DNA of 64,000 bases from CAXBNB01 sp040151475 (GCF_040151475.1 NZ_JBDKWG010000102.1:17604-81603), one strand, 5' to 3'; positions 35,456 to 45,497 are shown, counted from the stretch's first letter. Made by a program: numbers and translations. Notes: generated by a model not told the origin, from the sequence alone.

Positions 35456-37666
35456 TTATTCTCTATAGCTGTCAAATTTTGATTTCTTTTTAACTCTCGG
35501 AAACACATTGTCCTCCAGATTGACATCAGCTGTCTCCTTGTCCGGATCAATCACAATATTTACCACTTCTTTTTCTTTGGCAAAGACCTTGGTCACTTGC
35601 TGTTCGTTTCTTCTCCAAACTTCTGCAGGAATAAATTCTCTTTCGGTAGTGCCATCTTCAAATGTCCATTCAATGATGATCGGCATAACCAATCCTCCGT
35701 TGTTTTTGAAAGTCAACTCATAAAAATTACGGTCAGCGTTCGCCAGCTTAATTTGATCATCATCAAGTTTGTTTCTAAACTCCCTGTATTCTGAATTGGA
35801 AGTATTTTTAAAAGTAAACTTTTGAGCTTCATCTCCGAATGAGTTTTCATCCACTTGAGATTCACCGGACGATACCCGGGCATTTCTTGATCTTTTGGGT
35901 TTGTTTTCCAATTGGCTATCCGGAATGTCCATTTTATACCATTTCACCTTATCAAGTGCAATATCCACATTGTCAGTGGTATAAAACCAACCTCTCCAAA
36001 ACCAGTCCAAATCTACTGCTGAAGCATCTTCCATTGTCCTGAAAAAATCTCCTGGGCTTGGCCTTTTAAAGGCCCATCTTTCTGCATAAGTTTTAAATGC
36101 GTAATCAAAAAGTTCAGGTCCCATAATGGTCTCTCTCAGTATATTCAATGCTGCCGCAGGCTTGCCATACGCATTGTTACCCAATTGCAACACTTGCTCC
36201 GAGTTAGTCATAATAGGCCTCATTCCCTCAGGATTTCCCTTCATGTAGTTTACAATCAAATCTGCTCTGCCCCGTGATTTTGGTTTTTCGGGATAATATC
36301 TTGTTTCTGTCAATGACTGCACAAAAGTATCAAGCCCCTCATCCATCCAGGTCCATTGTCTCTCATCAGAATTGATAATCATCGGAAAGTAGTTGTGCCC
36401 TACTTCATGGATAATTACGCCAATCATACCCCACTTTGTAGCATCCGAATATACTCCTTCGTCATTCGGCCTGCCATAGTTGAAACAGATCATAGGATAT
36501 TCCATACCTATAGAAGCAGTATGCACTGAAATAGCTACTGGATACGGGTAATCAATCGTAAAGTGTGAATAACCCAACAAAGTGTTTGCTACAGCTTTCG
36601 TAGATTCTTTTTCCCACAGTGGGTTTCCTTCTTTGGGATAATACGACATAGCCAAAGGTGTTTTTGTGCTCAATTGCACTGCTTGTGCATCCCATATAAA
36701 TTTTCTGGAGCATGCAAAAGCAAAGTCTCTTACATTGTCCGCATGAAATTCCCAGGTTTTAGTTTTGGTACTTTTATTTTTCTCGTTGAAAATGGCTTCC
36801 TCCTGCGTTCTGATCAAAACGGGTTTATCAAATGTTTTTTTAGCCAATTCAAATCTTTCAATTTCCTGTGCTGACAATACTTCTTTTGGATTTTGTAACC
36901 AGCCGGTCGCTCCTACCATAAAAGCTTCAGGCACAGTCAGTTTCACCTTATAATCACCAAATTCCAAAGCAAATTCACCTGTTCCTAAAAACTGCTTATT
37001 TTGCCAGCCTTCCAAATCGTCATAAGGAGCCATTCTCGGAAACCACTGCGCAATAGCATATAAATAATTATCATCTTTTGGAAAATATTCATAGCCTGAT
37101 CTGCCTCCCAGTGTCATTCTATCCTGAATATTAAAATTCCATGCTATTTTGAAAGAAAAGCTTTCTCCTGACTTCAGTGAGGCAGGCAAATCAACCCTCA
37201 TCATAGTTTTATTGATCGTTTTTGAAAGTGTTTTTCCATCTGCTGTAGTCACTGATGTAATATTGAAACCACCTTCAAAATCAAATTCTTTGGTAATGCT
37301 CTGAAGTCCCATACCGCTTACTTTTTCCTGCATGCTTCTTGTTTCCGTCATATCAGCATCTGATCCAGATGCTCTCTTATTTTGATCGAGCTGTAACCAG
37401 AGATAATCCAAATCATCAGGAGAATTATTAAAGTAGGTGATGGTTTCTACTCCTGTAATAGACTGGTTGTTGTCATTCAAACTTGCTTCTATTACATAGT
37501 CGGCTTTCTGCTGCCAATAGTCTTTTCCAGGAGCTCCCGATGCTGTTCTGTAAGTATTAGGAGTTGGCAAAATAGTTTCCAACTGTTCAAATTTTTGCCC
37601 CCATTTTTCTTGTGCATTTCCCAAATATGGAAGTCCCAGCACCACGATAATCAATAACTTTTTCAC
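35456..37666 (-). CDS. M1-family metallopeptidase, secreted
   Basis: A 736-residue zinc aminopeptidase-like protein with a signal peptide (MKKLLIIVVLGLPYLGNAQ). The zinc site is HEVGH (420-424) with the third ligand Glu443 in WMDEGLD. Upstream, IGMEYP (386-391) takes the place of the GAMEN substrate-binding motif of classical M1 enzymes, as in many Bacteroidota members. Residues 590-615 are a charged linker, and the C-terminal domain has a beta-sandwich look. It probably cleaves peptides in the periplasm or outside. It precedes hupE, mscS and a DUF6702 gene that often keep company with it in this phylum. Confidence 0.93.
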   Translation of the reverse strand: MKKLLIIVVLGLPYLGNAQEKWGQKFEQLETILPTPNTYRTASGAPGKDYWQQKADYVIEASLNDNNQSITGVETITYFNNSPDDLDYLWLQLDQNKRASGSDADMTETRSMQEKVSGMGLQSITKEFDFEGGFNITSVTTADGKTLSKTINKTMMRVDLPASLKSGESFSFKIAWNFNIQDRMTLGGRSGYEYFPKDDNYLYAIAQWFPRMAPYDDLEGWQNKQFLGTGEFALEFGDYKVKLTVPEAFMVGATGWLQNPKEVLSAQEIERFELAKKTFDKPVLIRTQEEAIFNEKNKSTKTKTWEFHADNVRDFAFACSRKFIWDAQAVQLSTKTPLAMSYYPKEGNPLWEKESTKAVANTLLGYSHFTIDYPYPVAISVHTASIGMEYPMICFNYGRPNDEGVYSDATKWGMIGVIIHEVGHNYFPMIINSDERQWTWMDEGLDTFVQSLTETRYYPEKPKSRGRADLIVNYMKGNPEGMRPIMTNSEQVLQLGNNAYGKPAAALNILRETIMGPELFDYAFKTYAERWAFKRPSPGDFFRTMEDASAVDLDWFWRGWFYTTDNVDIALDKVKWYKMDIPDSQLENKPKRSRNARVSSGESQVDENSFGDEAQKFTFKNTSNSEYREFRNKLDDDQIKLANADRNFYELTFKNNGGLVMPIIIEWTFEDGTTEREFIPAEVWRRNEQQVTKVFAKEKEVVNIVIDPDKETADVNLEDNVFPRVKKKSKFDSYRE

Positions 37667-37770
37667 TTAAATCAATTTTAAAATTTAAAACCAAAACACC
37701 AACTCTCTTCAGTTGTATCGTTATGATTTTTCTTAGTTTACATTTTTTCTTTATTATCTTATAGTATCCC

Positions 37771-38355
37771 TTACCAAAACCTGGTTTCGATCATCAGAAT
37801 GATTGCTACACCAGCCACAGCTGAGGATACCACCATATTCCAATCCCTTCGGTTTCTTCCCAGCACACCTGTAACAACAAATGCCAGAAACAAAGTAACC
37901 AACACAATGATAATTTGTCCCAATTCAAGTCCAAGATTGAAAGCAAATAGCTGCGTAAGCAAATCAGAATTTTTACCCAGCATGCTTTTCAGGTAATTAG
38001 AAAAGCCCATTCCATGGATAAGCCCAAAAGCAAGCGCAAAGAAATAATTTAAATTACCATTTTTATCATTTGATAACTGATTTCCTTTCGTAATATTAGT
38101 GACAGCTGTGATGAATATCGTAACAGGTATTAGAAACTCAATGAGTGACTTGTTGACCACTATAATATCCAAAACCGCAAGTGCAAGTGTAAGAGAATGC
38201 CCTACCGTAAATGCAGTAACTAATACCAATACTTTTTTCCATTCATACATTTGATAAAGAGCACACAAAGCCACCACAAACAATATATGGTCATAACCTT
38301 GTATATCGAGAATATGCTCTCTACCTAGCTGGAAATACAATTCAAAGTCTGACAT
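37771..38355 (-). CDS. HupE/UreJ-family membrane protein
   Basis: A 194-residue integral membrane protein with about six hydrophobic helices. The His/Asp-bearing motifs GYDHILFVVAL (about 20-30) and FTVGHSLTLALAVL (about 49-62), and FGLIHGMGFSNYL (about 110-122), match the HupE/UreJ family, whose studied members move nickel or cobalt. In Bacteroidota related genes sit beside DUF6702 and M1 peptidase genes without hydrogenase or urease, so the metal role is uncertain here. It starts 3 nt after the mscS stop, indicating co-transcription. Confidence 0.88.
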   Translation of the reverse strand: MSDFELYFQLGREHILDIQGYDHILFVVALCALYQMYEWKKVLVLVTAFTVGHSLTLALAVLDIIVVNKSLIEFLIPVTIFITAVTNITKGNQLSNDKNGNLNYFFALAFGLIHGMGFSNYLKSMLGKNSDLLTQLFAFNLGLELGQIIIVLVTLFLAFVVTGVLGRNRRDWNMVVSSAVAGVAIILMIETRFW

Positions 38356-38358
38356 AAA

Positions 38359-39201
38359 TTAAATTATTTTTTTCTTTTCTATAATATGAAGGTCTCTTTG
38401 AGGAAATGGTATTTCAATACCGTTTTTATTGAACTCCTCAAATATCATATATCGCAGGTCACTTTTAATTCTCTCTACGGTAAACGAATGTTCGACCCAA
38501 AAGAAAATTTGGAAATCAAGAGAAGATTCTCCGAAATCATTGAATCGAATGAATGGCTCTGGTTTTTTAGATACTTCCCCATGAGAATGAACACATTTAG
38601 TCAGAATGTCTCTTACCATATTCGGATCACTTCCATACGCTACACCTACATTCACATGAAATCTTGTATGTTCATCATTATGACTCCAATTGATGATTTT
38701 GTCATTGACAAACTTGGAATTTGGAACAATCATGAAAATATCATCTCTGGTTTTTATCTCAGATGTCCTCAAACCAATATGAGTTACCTTTCCTATTTCT
38801 CCATCTTCCAACTGGATTACATCATCAATCTTCAACGTTCTCTCTATCAACAAAATAAGCCCGGAAGCTAAGTCGTTAAATAACTGTTGCAAACCAAGAC
38901 CAACACCTACCAGCAATGCTGCGATACTGGCCAGCAATATAGATATTTGCATGCCCAGACTTTCCAATATCAAGACACACACCAACACCCATATAAAATA
39001 TTTGATTATTTGAAAAACAGACCAACTGGCACTTTTATCAAGTTTATTCTTGTCCACAAGTCTTTGAAAGACTCGTTTAATCACCCACAATACCACCAAT
39101 GTAGCAAGGACAATCAACATACTGATCATGACACTATAGACACTTATTTTAAAGTGTTCAGATTCAACAAATGTATAGCTCAATATTTCCTTAAGTGTCA
39201 T
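38359..39201 (-). CDS. MscS-family mechanosensitive channel
   Basis: A 280-residue small-conductance mechanosensitive channel. There are three membrane helices (about 22-45, 64-84 and 88-112). The third is the pore helix with the Ala/Gly pattern SIAALLVGVGLGLQQLFNDLASGL. The cytoplasmic beta domain contains IKVDDVIQL-like IDDVIQLEDGEIGKVTHIGLRTSEIKT variants (about 125-160). Such channels open during osmotic downshock. It faces the DUF6702 gene across a 108-nt divergent promoter region and is followed directly by hupE. Confidence 0.93.
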   Translation of the reverse strand: MTLKEILSYTFVESEHFKISVYSVMISMLIVLATLVVLWVIKRVFQRLVDKNKLDKSASWSVFQIIKYFIWVLVCVLILESLGMQISILLASIAALLVGVGLGLQQLFNDLASGLILLIERTLKIDDVIQLEDGEIGKVTHIGLRTSEIKTRDDIFMIVPNSKFVNDKIINWSHNDEHTRFHVNVGVAYGSDPNMVRDILTKCVHSHGEVSKKPEPFIRFNDFGESSLDFQIFFWVEHSFTVERIKSDLRYMIFEEFNKNGIEIPFPQRDLHIIEKKKII

Positions 39202-39231
39202 GGTTTTATTGCAGATGTATTCTAATACTAA

Positions 39232-39261
39232 TTCAATTAGTTAAAATTATATCTAATTTTG
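39232..39261 (+). promoter_or_regulatory. Bacteroidota-type housekeeping promoter for the DUF6702 gene
   Basis: TAATTTTG at 39254-39261 fits the Bacteroidota -7 consensus TAnnTTTG. TTC at 39232-39234, 19 nt upstream, is one base from the -33 TTG. It lies about 48 nt before the GTG start at 39310, in a divergent intergenic region. Confidence 0.4.
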
Positions 39262-39309
39262 GATTCATTATTGATAAGGCAAACTTAATACCAATAAACA
39301 GTCTGAATC

Positions 39310-39804
39310 GTGGTGAATTATATAATCCCTTTATTCTTTTATTTAAGCGGTGCATTAGCCCATGCTTTTCATATATCTGTATGCGAAATAGAATATGATG
39401 AAGAAAGAAAATCACTTGAAATCACACACCGTGTATTTCTGGACGATCTGGAAACAACACTAAAGTCCTGGTCAGGTGATCAAAGTATAGATGTGATAAA
39501 TCCAAAAGTTGAAAGTGATTTTCAAAAAATACTGGGTAAATACATGCTTGAAAAATTTTCTGTTAATGTAAACGGAAAAGAAACAAACCTTTCTTTTTTG
39601 GGATCAGAACCCGACGGAGATGTAATGTATTGCTATATTGAATTAACCGGAGTAAAAAAGCTGAACTCCTTATATATTGTGAACCAAATATTTATGGATA
39701 AGTTTGACGATCAGATGAATATGGTTCACATATATAAAGGTGAAAAAACCACATCAACAAAATTCTCGAAGAACAACACAGATTTTACGATAGATTTCGA
39801 ATAA
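39310..39804 (+). CDS. DUF6702-family protein
   Basis: A 164-residue protein that starts with GTG (a second GTG is the next codon) and has a hydrophobic export signal (about 3-18). The rest is mainly beta strands: HAFHISVCEIEYDEERKSLEITHRVFLDDLE near the N-terminus is the recognisable DUF6702 feature. No catalytic motif is visible. It is the only plus-strand gene between 1 and 51.4 kb. Its stop is one base from the stop of the convergent OmpA-family gene, leaving no room for a terminator. Linkage to hupE and an M1 peptidase is the main clue to function. Confidence 0.82.
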   Translation: MVNYIIPLFFYLSGALAHAFHISVCEIEYDEERKSLEITHRVFLDDLETTLKSWSGDQSIDVINPKVESDFQKILGKYMLEKFSVNVNGKETNLSFLGSEPDGDVMYCYIELTGVKKLNSLYIVNQIFMDKFDDQMNMVHIYKGEKTTSTKFSKNNTDFTIDFE

Positions 39805-39805
39805 C

Positions 39806-41827
39806 TCAGTTTTCATCCTCATCAGTAAAATAACGATCAGTATCGTCATCTTCCTCCTGGATCACTTCTGTAGTCACCTGACCTTCTTCTAACAGTACTT
39901 CCTCTTTCTCTTGTTTTTTCTTCTTGTATTTTGTCACCTTAAATTCAGTCCTACGATTAATTTGATGCTCCTCTTCAGTTTGAGCTTCTTTGATTTTCAG
40001 GTGAGTTTCTCCGTACCCTTTTGGAATAAGCCTATTGTAGTCCACTCCCTTAGAAACTATATAATCAACAGCTGATTTGGCTCTTCTCTGAGAAAGGCTC
40101 ATATTGTAATTGTCATCGGCCCGGGCATCCGTATGTGAACTCAGCTCTATAGTAATCTCAGGATTGTCCTTCATCATGACTACTAACTTATCCAACTCAA
40201 GTGCTGCATCTGGCCGGATATCCGATTTATCTAAATCATAATAGATATTTTCCACCAATATTGGTTTTTCGATTATGATTTGATCCAAAGGCAAATCCAT
40301 GGTGAAATTCACATTGGTCACCGTATTTTCCAGCTTGGTTCTATCCACAGATTTGCCAACAGTAGAAAACGGCTTTCTGGTGGTGAAATAATTCTCCTTT
40401 TCTGCTAATAAGTCATAATTTTCTTCCGAATAAACCCTGAAATTATACTTGCCATCAACTTGTGTGTAATCTTCATCAATAATCTGCCCGTCCTCGTCCA
40501 ACAAATAAACCTTTGTGTTTGCCAGAGGTTTCAACTCTCCGGTTTCCAGATCGGGAGTCTGAGTAGTTCCTGACAGAAAATAATTTACGATTTTAAGATT
40601 TGGGTCATCATTAACAAAAGTATAAATGTCATCATCTCCTTTGCCACCATCTCGGTTGGAAGTAAAAAAACCCCGTGTTTCATTGAACAAATAGATACCA
40701 AAATCGTCTTTAGGGGAGTTTATGGGCTCTCCTGCATTTTCCACAATAATTTCTCCGTTTTCCCTGCGTGAAATAAAAATATCAGCTCCACCCATCCCCG
40801 GATGTCCATCAGAAGAAAAATACAACTGGCCGTCTTCTGCAATAAAAGGGAATACCTCATTCCCAGGTGTGTTTATCTTATCTCCAAGATTTCTCACATC
40901 AACCCATCTTCCTCTTCTATTCAATTTTGCAGTATAAAGATCTATACCACCAAAACCTCCCTCTCGATTGGATGCAAAATACAATGTCTTTCCGTCAGAA
41001 CTCAAAGCTGGTGAAGAATCCCATGAATCACGCCGACTGGCATTGATAATCCTGGGCTTTGTCCATCTTCCGTTCCTTACTCTGGTAAAATAAAGATCTA
41101 CTTCATTGGTACCACTGTATTTTCCATTGTTTCCTTTAGCGTATATAACTGACGAACCATCCTGTGATATAGCAATGGAACCTTCATTTATATTAGGGTC
41201 GTTGATGATTTCCGGTAAAGGGGTGAGCGTATTAAGGTCAACTTTTGCACCCTTTGTCTTTATTTTATAAATATCAGTAAAAGGAGTACCAGTAGTTTTA
41301 TAAATTTTACCACCGTCTCTATTAGAAGTAAAATAAAGAAATCCGTTATTATATACCGGAGAATACTCTGCACTTGGTGTGTTGATCTCCTCCAGGTTCT
41401 TCACTCTAAAATAATTAACCTTTTCTTTTACCGTAGTAAGCCCTTCAATATTTGACAACTCCTTTTGAGCCAGTGCAACAACTTCTTCTTCTTGCCCTTT
41501 GTTCAAATAATCTTCCAATACTTTTTTAGCCTCATCATATTTTTGATTTGCTTTTAGAGAAGATGCATAATAATAATTGGCAGACTCGTCATCAATACCT
41601 GCATTTAAAGATGCCCTGTAAAATGGTTCAGCTTCATGTAGTCTGTTGGACTTTCTATAGGCCTCAGCAAGTTTGAAATTTGATACCGGATCATTGGGTT
41701 TCAATGATTTTTGATACATAAGAATAGCCGAATTGTATTCTCCATTCAAAAAACTTTTTTCAGCCTTTTTCATAGAACTACAAGAGCCCAAAACGACCAC
41801 AAAAATCAAAATCAAAGCTTTATTCAT
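39806..41827 (-). CDS. OmpA-family lipoprotein with TPR, beta-propeller and CRD domains (PorE-like)
   Basis: A 673-residue outer-membrane lipoprotein. The lipobox ends at Cys16 (VLGSC). TPR repeats cover about 20-130, PD40/WD40-like propeller repeats about 155-390 (YFTSNRDGGKIYKT, LYFASNREGGFGG, LYFSSDGHPGMGG), a carboxypeptidase-regulatory-like fold about 405-500 and an OmpA peptidoglycan-binding domain about 530-640 (DKSDIRPDAALELDKL, SHTDARADDNYNMSLSQRRA). The C-terminal 30 residues are acidic. This domain order is that of PorE, the type IX secretion protein that anchors to peptidoglycan. Paralogs with the same order exist, so the T9SS role is inferred. Confidence 0.85.
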   Translation of the reverse strand: MNKALILIFVVVLGSCSSMKKAEKSFLNGEYNSAILMYQKSLKPNDPVSNFKLAEAYRKSNRLHEAEPFYRASLNAGIDDESANYYYASSLKANQKYDEAKKVLEDYLNKGQEEEVVALAQKELSNIEGLTTVKEKVNYFRVKNLEEINTPSAEYSPVYNNGFLYFTSNRDGGKIYKTTGTPFTDIYKIKTKGAKVDLNTLTPLPEIINDPNINEGSIAISQDGSSVIYAKGNNGKYSGTNEVDLYFTRVRNGRWTKPRIINASRRDSWDSSPALSSDGKTLYFASNREGGFGGIDLYTAKLNRRGRWVDVRNLGDKINTPGNEVFPFIAEDGQLYFSSDGHPGMGGADIFISRRENGEIIVENAGEPINSPKDDFGIYLFNETRGFFTSNRDGGKGDDDIYTFVNDDPNLKIVNYFLSGTTQTPDLETGELKPLANTKVYLLDEDGQIIDEDYTQVDGKYNFRVYSEENYDLLAEKENYFTTRKPFSTVGKSVDRTKLENTVTNVNFTMDLPLDQIIIEKPILVENIYYDLDKSDIRPDAALELDKLVVMMKDNPEITIELSSHTDARADDNYNMSLSQRRAKSAVDYIVSKGVDYNRLIPKGYGETHLKIKEAQTEEEHQINRRTEFKVTKYKKKKQEKEEVLLEEGQVTTEVIQEEDDDTDRYFTDEDEN

Positions 41828-41934
41828 ATTCTCTCAACCGATATAAAATGTACAAGAATCATTTCTGATCATTAAACTAACAATAATCTTGCAAAATCCC
41901 CCTACACTAAAATTATTTGACCGCTTCTATTTCT

Positions 41935-42438
41935 TTAGAAATACCTTTTGAGCCATGTTTCCCCTGCAGGCACTTTCCACTCATTTCTGAACTGATCGAT
42001 ATTTTCTACTAAATTGTTGAAGGTTATGGTTTCTGAACTGATTTTACCATCCAAAATAAGGGATTTCAAGTCATGCATTGCACTTTGGAAAATTTCTCCA
42101 TTTAACAAAAATGCTACTTTCGTTCTGTCAAAAAAGTTAAGGTTTAGTTTGTTCTCCAGATTTCGGATCAATCCTACTGAGGCGTCTATTGAACAACCAC
42201 TTGCCTGATTGTAATTTTCATCCACCGAAATCACAAGAAATTTACTGTGAAAAACGGAAAAGGAACTTTTCAATGGATTTCCATGTGCTGACCATTCCGA
42301 TAAAAATTGCTTAGCTGAATCTTCTATAAAATTGGTCTCCTGATTGCTTAGTTGTCGATCTGCCTGATAAATCCAAACTCTGGAAGTCGGCGACATCTCT
42401 TCAAATGGAATATACATAGTTAATTTTTTTGATGTCAA
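41935..42438 (-). CDS. Conserved Bacteroidota protein often mislabelled ABC transporter ATPase
   Basis: A 167-residue soluble protein with no signal, membrane helix or known motif. It begins with YIPFEEMSPTSRVWIYQADR and ends LENIDQFRNEWKVPAGETWLKRYF. Proteins of this type are widespread in Bacteroidota and many carry the name ABC transporter ATPase, yet there is no Walker A, Q-loop or signature sequence here, so I do not support that name. It is flanked by the OmpA-family gene (107 nt) and the TerC gene (77 nt), both on the same strand. The function is unknown. Confidence 0.8.
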   Translation of the reverse strand: MTSKKLTMYIPFEEMSPTSRVWIYQADRQLSNQETNFIEDSAKQFLSEWSAHGNPLKSSFSVFHSKFLVISVDENYNQASGCSIDASVGLIRNLENKLNLNFFDRTKVAFLLNGEIFQSAMHDLKSLILDGKISSETITFNNLVENIDQFRNEWKVPAGETWLKRYF

Positions 42439-42515
42439 TCATAAATACGAATTGATGCACCAAAAGTAAGCAATAAATAAAATTTTATTTCTGTTTTAAG
42501 CGGGTGATGCCCTGA

Positions 42516-43484
42516 TTACACTTCTACTTCTTCCAATTTTTCAGGTTCACGAGGAAAAATCAATGATAGAATTACTGAAAGTATCAAAACTCCAATAATA
42601 AATCCAAATGACAGAAATATTGGAATATGTAGATCTATCAGTTCAGCAAGCATCTTGCCTCCAATAAATATGAGAACAAAAGAGAGCCCTTTTTGTAGCA
42701 AATAGAATTTATCCAACACATTAGCAAGAAGAAAAAACATAGCCCTAAGCCCCATAATAGCAAAAATATTTGAGGTATAGATCACGAACTCATTTTGAGA
42801 AATGGCAAATACAGCAGGGATAGAATCTACTGCGAAGATCAAATCAGTGGATTCAATGAGCACAATAACTATAAATAAGGGCGTAAACCATAACTTTCCC
42901 TTTTCAAAGAAAATAAATTTTCCACCTCTGGCTTCTTGAGACACTGGAAGTACCTTACGCACCAATTTTATCAAAGCATTTTTCTCAGGCTCAATCTCCA
43001 TTTCATCATCATCTTTGAAAATCTTGATGCCTGAATATATCAGGAATGCTCCGAAAATGTAAAGTATCCAGTGAAACTCACCTATTAATAGTGCTCCAAG
43101 AAAGATAAAGATTGCTCTGAAAATAATTGCTCCCAAAATCCCCCAAAATAGAATATCATGGTAGTATTCTTCTTTAACATTGAAATATCGAAGAATGAGT
43201 AAAATCACAAAAATATTATCTACAGAAAGTGCTTTTTCTGTAACGTAAGCAGAGAAAAATTCAAGTGCATCTTTTGATCCTCCTCCGAAAAAATAGATCA
43301 GCCCTCCAAATACTACCGAGACAAATACCCAGAATATAGTTTGAATTAAAGCATCCTTTTGAGAAATTTTTCTGGCTTTTTTATGAACCAAACCAAGATC
43401 AACAACTAGAAATAATAAAATAATTACTCCGAAAATACTAAAAAGAAGCATTTCGTTATTCCCGGAAAATAGGGCTAAAAGCAT
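42516..43484 (-). CDS. TerC/Alx-family integral membrane protein
   Basis: A 322-residue membrane protein with about eight hydrophobic helices. Family motifs visible are EKALSVDNIFVILLIL (about 83-98), with the membrane acidic residues used for metal passage, and ESTDLIFAVDSIPAVFAIS (about 215-233), then SNIFAIMGLRAMFF. TerC and Alx proteins are linked to manganese export and, in some bacteria, tellurite resistance. A charged loop (DDDEMEIEPEKNALIKLVRKV) sits in the middle. It has no partner gene nearby. The upstream 222-nt gap probably holds its promoter. Confidence 0.93.
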   Translation of the reverse strand: MLLALFSGNNEMLLFSIFGVIILLFLVVDLGLVHKKARKISQKDALIQTIFWVFVSVVFGGLIYFFGGGSKDALEFFSAYVTEKALSVDNIFVILLILRYFNVKEEYYHDILFWGILGAIIFRAIFIFLGALLIGEFHWILYIFGAFLIYSGIKIFKDDDEMEIEPEKNALIKLVRKVLPVSQEARGGKFIFFEKGKLWFTPLFIVIVLIESTDLIFAVDSIPAVFAISQNEFVIYTSNIFAIMGLRAMFFLLANVLDKFYLLQKGLSFVLIFIGGKMLAELIDLHIPIFLSFGFIIGVLILSVILSLIFPREPEKLEEVEV

Positions 43485-43706
43485 AGGTTATAGTTATTTG
43501 GTTACTTTTCCCTTAAGTGATTGAACAATAATGGACAAAGAAAGATATAATTATTGAATTTATAAAATTGAAGACGATAATAATTGTACTATGTAAATTG
43601 TTTTTAGGATAATTTTTAGTGTGTAGCATATAGAATAACCTACTTGCCACAGTTTTCAGCAATATCATCAGACATCTCGTGCTATAATTGTTCTATAGTA
43701 CCGGAT

Positions 43707-45497
43707 TTAATTTTCGCTAAACTGCAACTTAATGAGGTTTTCGTAAATCCCATCGCTCTTTGAGGACAGATCATTATGATTTCCAGACTCCACAATTTTT
43801 CCTCCTTCTAGCACATAAATTCGATCTGCTTTTCTGATGGTCGCCAGCCTATGGGCAATGATAATGGTAGTTCTGTTTTTCATCAGTTCATTCAAAGCAT
43901 CTTGAACTGCTTTTTCAGACTTAGCATCTAAAGAACTTGTGGCTTCATCCAATACCAATATAGATGGATTCTTTAAGATTGCCCGAGCTATAGCAATACG
44001 CTGACGCTGGCCTCCGGAAAGCTTGACTCCTCGTTCTCCAACCAATGTATCAAATCCCTCAGGAAACGACTCAATAAACTCTAAGGCATTGGCTTTTTGA
44101 GCTGCTTCCTTGATTGCTTCAAGATCGGCATTCGTATTTCCATATCCTATATTTTCTTTGATAGAACCTCCAAAAAGTATGACTTCCTGAGGTACAATAC
44201 CAATGTTCTTTCTAAAAGCCCTTAGATTATACTCATTGATGTTTTTACCATCTACCTTAATAGCCCCGCTATCAAGCGGGTACATTCGCATCAGCAATTG
44301 TATCAATGTTGATTTCCCTGCTCCGCTTGAGCCAACCAAAGCAATTTTCTCTCCTTTTTTCAAATCAAAAGAAACACCTTTTATGACTTCAATCTCATTC
44401 CTGGATGGATAAGAAAATCGTACATCTTCAAAAGACAGATTTCCATTCAAATAAATTTTATCGCCAATACTATTCGAATCCTGTTCTTGTTCTTCGCCAT
44501 GCAGTTCTAAAATTCTTTCCGACGCTCCAATGGCACGCTGAACCTGACCATACATATCTCCCAACCCGGCAATAGACCCACCTATGAATGCTGTATAAAA
44601 AAAGAAAGACATCAGTTCGCCGGACAACAAATCTCCATTTTGTAAAAGGTGTGCCCCGTACCACATAATCCCAACCATACCTCCGAAAAGCGCAAAAATG
44701 ATAAATGAGATCAATCCACCACGATACTTGGCAGTTTCAATAGCTTTGCTTACTACCACATCCTGGCTTTTTTTGAATCGGGCTATTTCAAACAATTCAT
44801 TAGTGAATGTCTTTACGGTAGATATTGTCTGAAGTGTTTCTTCTATTATGGTAGATGACTTAGCCAGTTCTTCCTGAGTGTTTTTAGAAAGTTTTTTAAT
44901 CTTTTTACCAAAAAACATGGCAAAAACAATCAGTACAGGAAAGGTTCCCAGCATAAACAAACTCAACGACGGAGTGGTGAAAAATATAATCGCTACACCA
45001 ACTACAAGGGTCACAAGCTGTCGGGTAACTTCTGCTAATGTGGTAGAAAAAGTTGTTTGGAGTAAGGTAACATCCGATGAAATCCTGCTCATCAATTCTC
45101 CCGTTCGGGTTTTATCAAAAAAGGAAACAGGTAAAAACAGAATTTTACTGAACAGTGACTTTCGCACATCAGACATGGCTCTTTCACTTACCTGAGCAAA
45201 CAGATATACCCTAAAAAAGGAAAGGATGCTTTGGACAAACAAAATGGCTACCAGTGACAGGGCAATTAAATGAATTTCATTTAAGTACCAGGTTCTATTA
45301 CCCGTAGCTACGTCTATGAGTTTTCCCGCAACATAAGGAAAAGCCAACAGTAAAAAACTTGAAAAGACAAGGAATATAAACCCAACAATAAATTTTGTTT
45401 TATAGGGAAGCATAAACCTGAATATCCCAAATAATTTCTGAAGGTTTTGTTTGTTCAACTTACGCTTTTCCTCTTCAGCCAATTTTGCTTTTGCCAT
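43707..45497 (-). CDS. ABC exporter (fused permease and ATPase)
   Basis: A 596-residue half transporter of the MsbA/ABCB type. Six membrane helices lie within about 30-325, and the coupling segment contains ERAMSDVRKSLFSKILFLPVSFFDKTRTGELMSRISSD. The nucleotide-binding domain shows Walker A GSSGAGKST (about 385-393), signature LSGGQRQR (about 490-497), Walker B ILVLDEATSSLD and the H-loop IIIAHRL. It acts as a homodimer in the inner membrane to export lipids, drugs or peptides. The substrate cannot be decided from this sequence. It stands alone, 131 nt after the start of... the regulator operon's end, on the same strand. Confidence 0.93.
   Translation of the reverse strand: MAKAKLAEEEKRKLNKQNLQKLFGIFRFMLPYKTKFIVGFIFLVFSSFLLLAFPYVAGKLIDVATGNRTWYLNEIHLIALSLVAILFVQSILSFFRVYLFAQVSERAMSDVRKSLFSKILFLPVSFFDKTRTGELMSRISSDVTLLQTTFSTTLAEVTRQLVTLVVGVAIIFFTTPSLSLFMLGTFPVLIVFAMFFGKKIKKLSKNTQEELAKSSTIIEETLQTISTVKTFTNELFEIARFKKSQDVVVSKAIETAKYRGGLISFIIFALFGGMVGIMWYGAHLLQNGDLLSGELMSFFFYTAFIGGSIAGLGDMYGQVQRAIGASERILELHGEEQEQDSNSIGDKIYLNGNLSFEDVRFSYPSRNEIEVIKGVSFDLKKGEKIALVGSSGAGKSTLIQLLMRMYPLDSGAIKVDGKNINEYNLRAFRKNIGIVPQEVILFGGSIKENIGYGNTNADLEAIKEAAQKANALEFIESFPEGFDTLVGERGVKLSGGQRQRIAIARAILKNPSILVLDEATSSLDAKSEKAVQDALNELMKNRTTIIIAHRLATIRKADRIYVLEGGKIVESGNHNDLSSKSDGIYENLIKLQFSEN

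Noticed and set aside
41935..42438. Name ABC transporter ATPase
   Set aside because: No nucleotide-binding motif is present.
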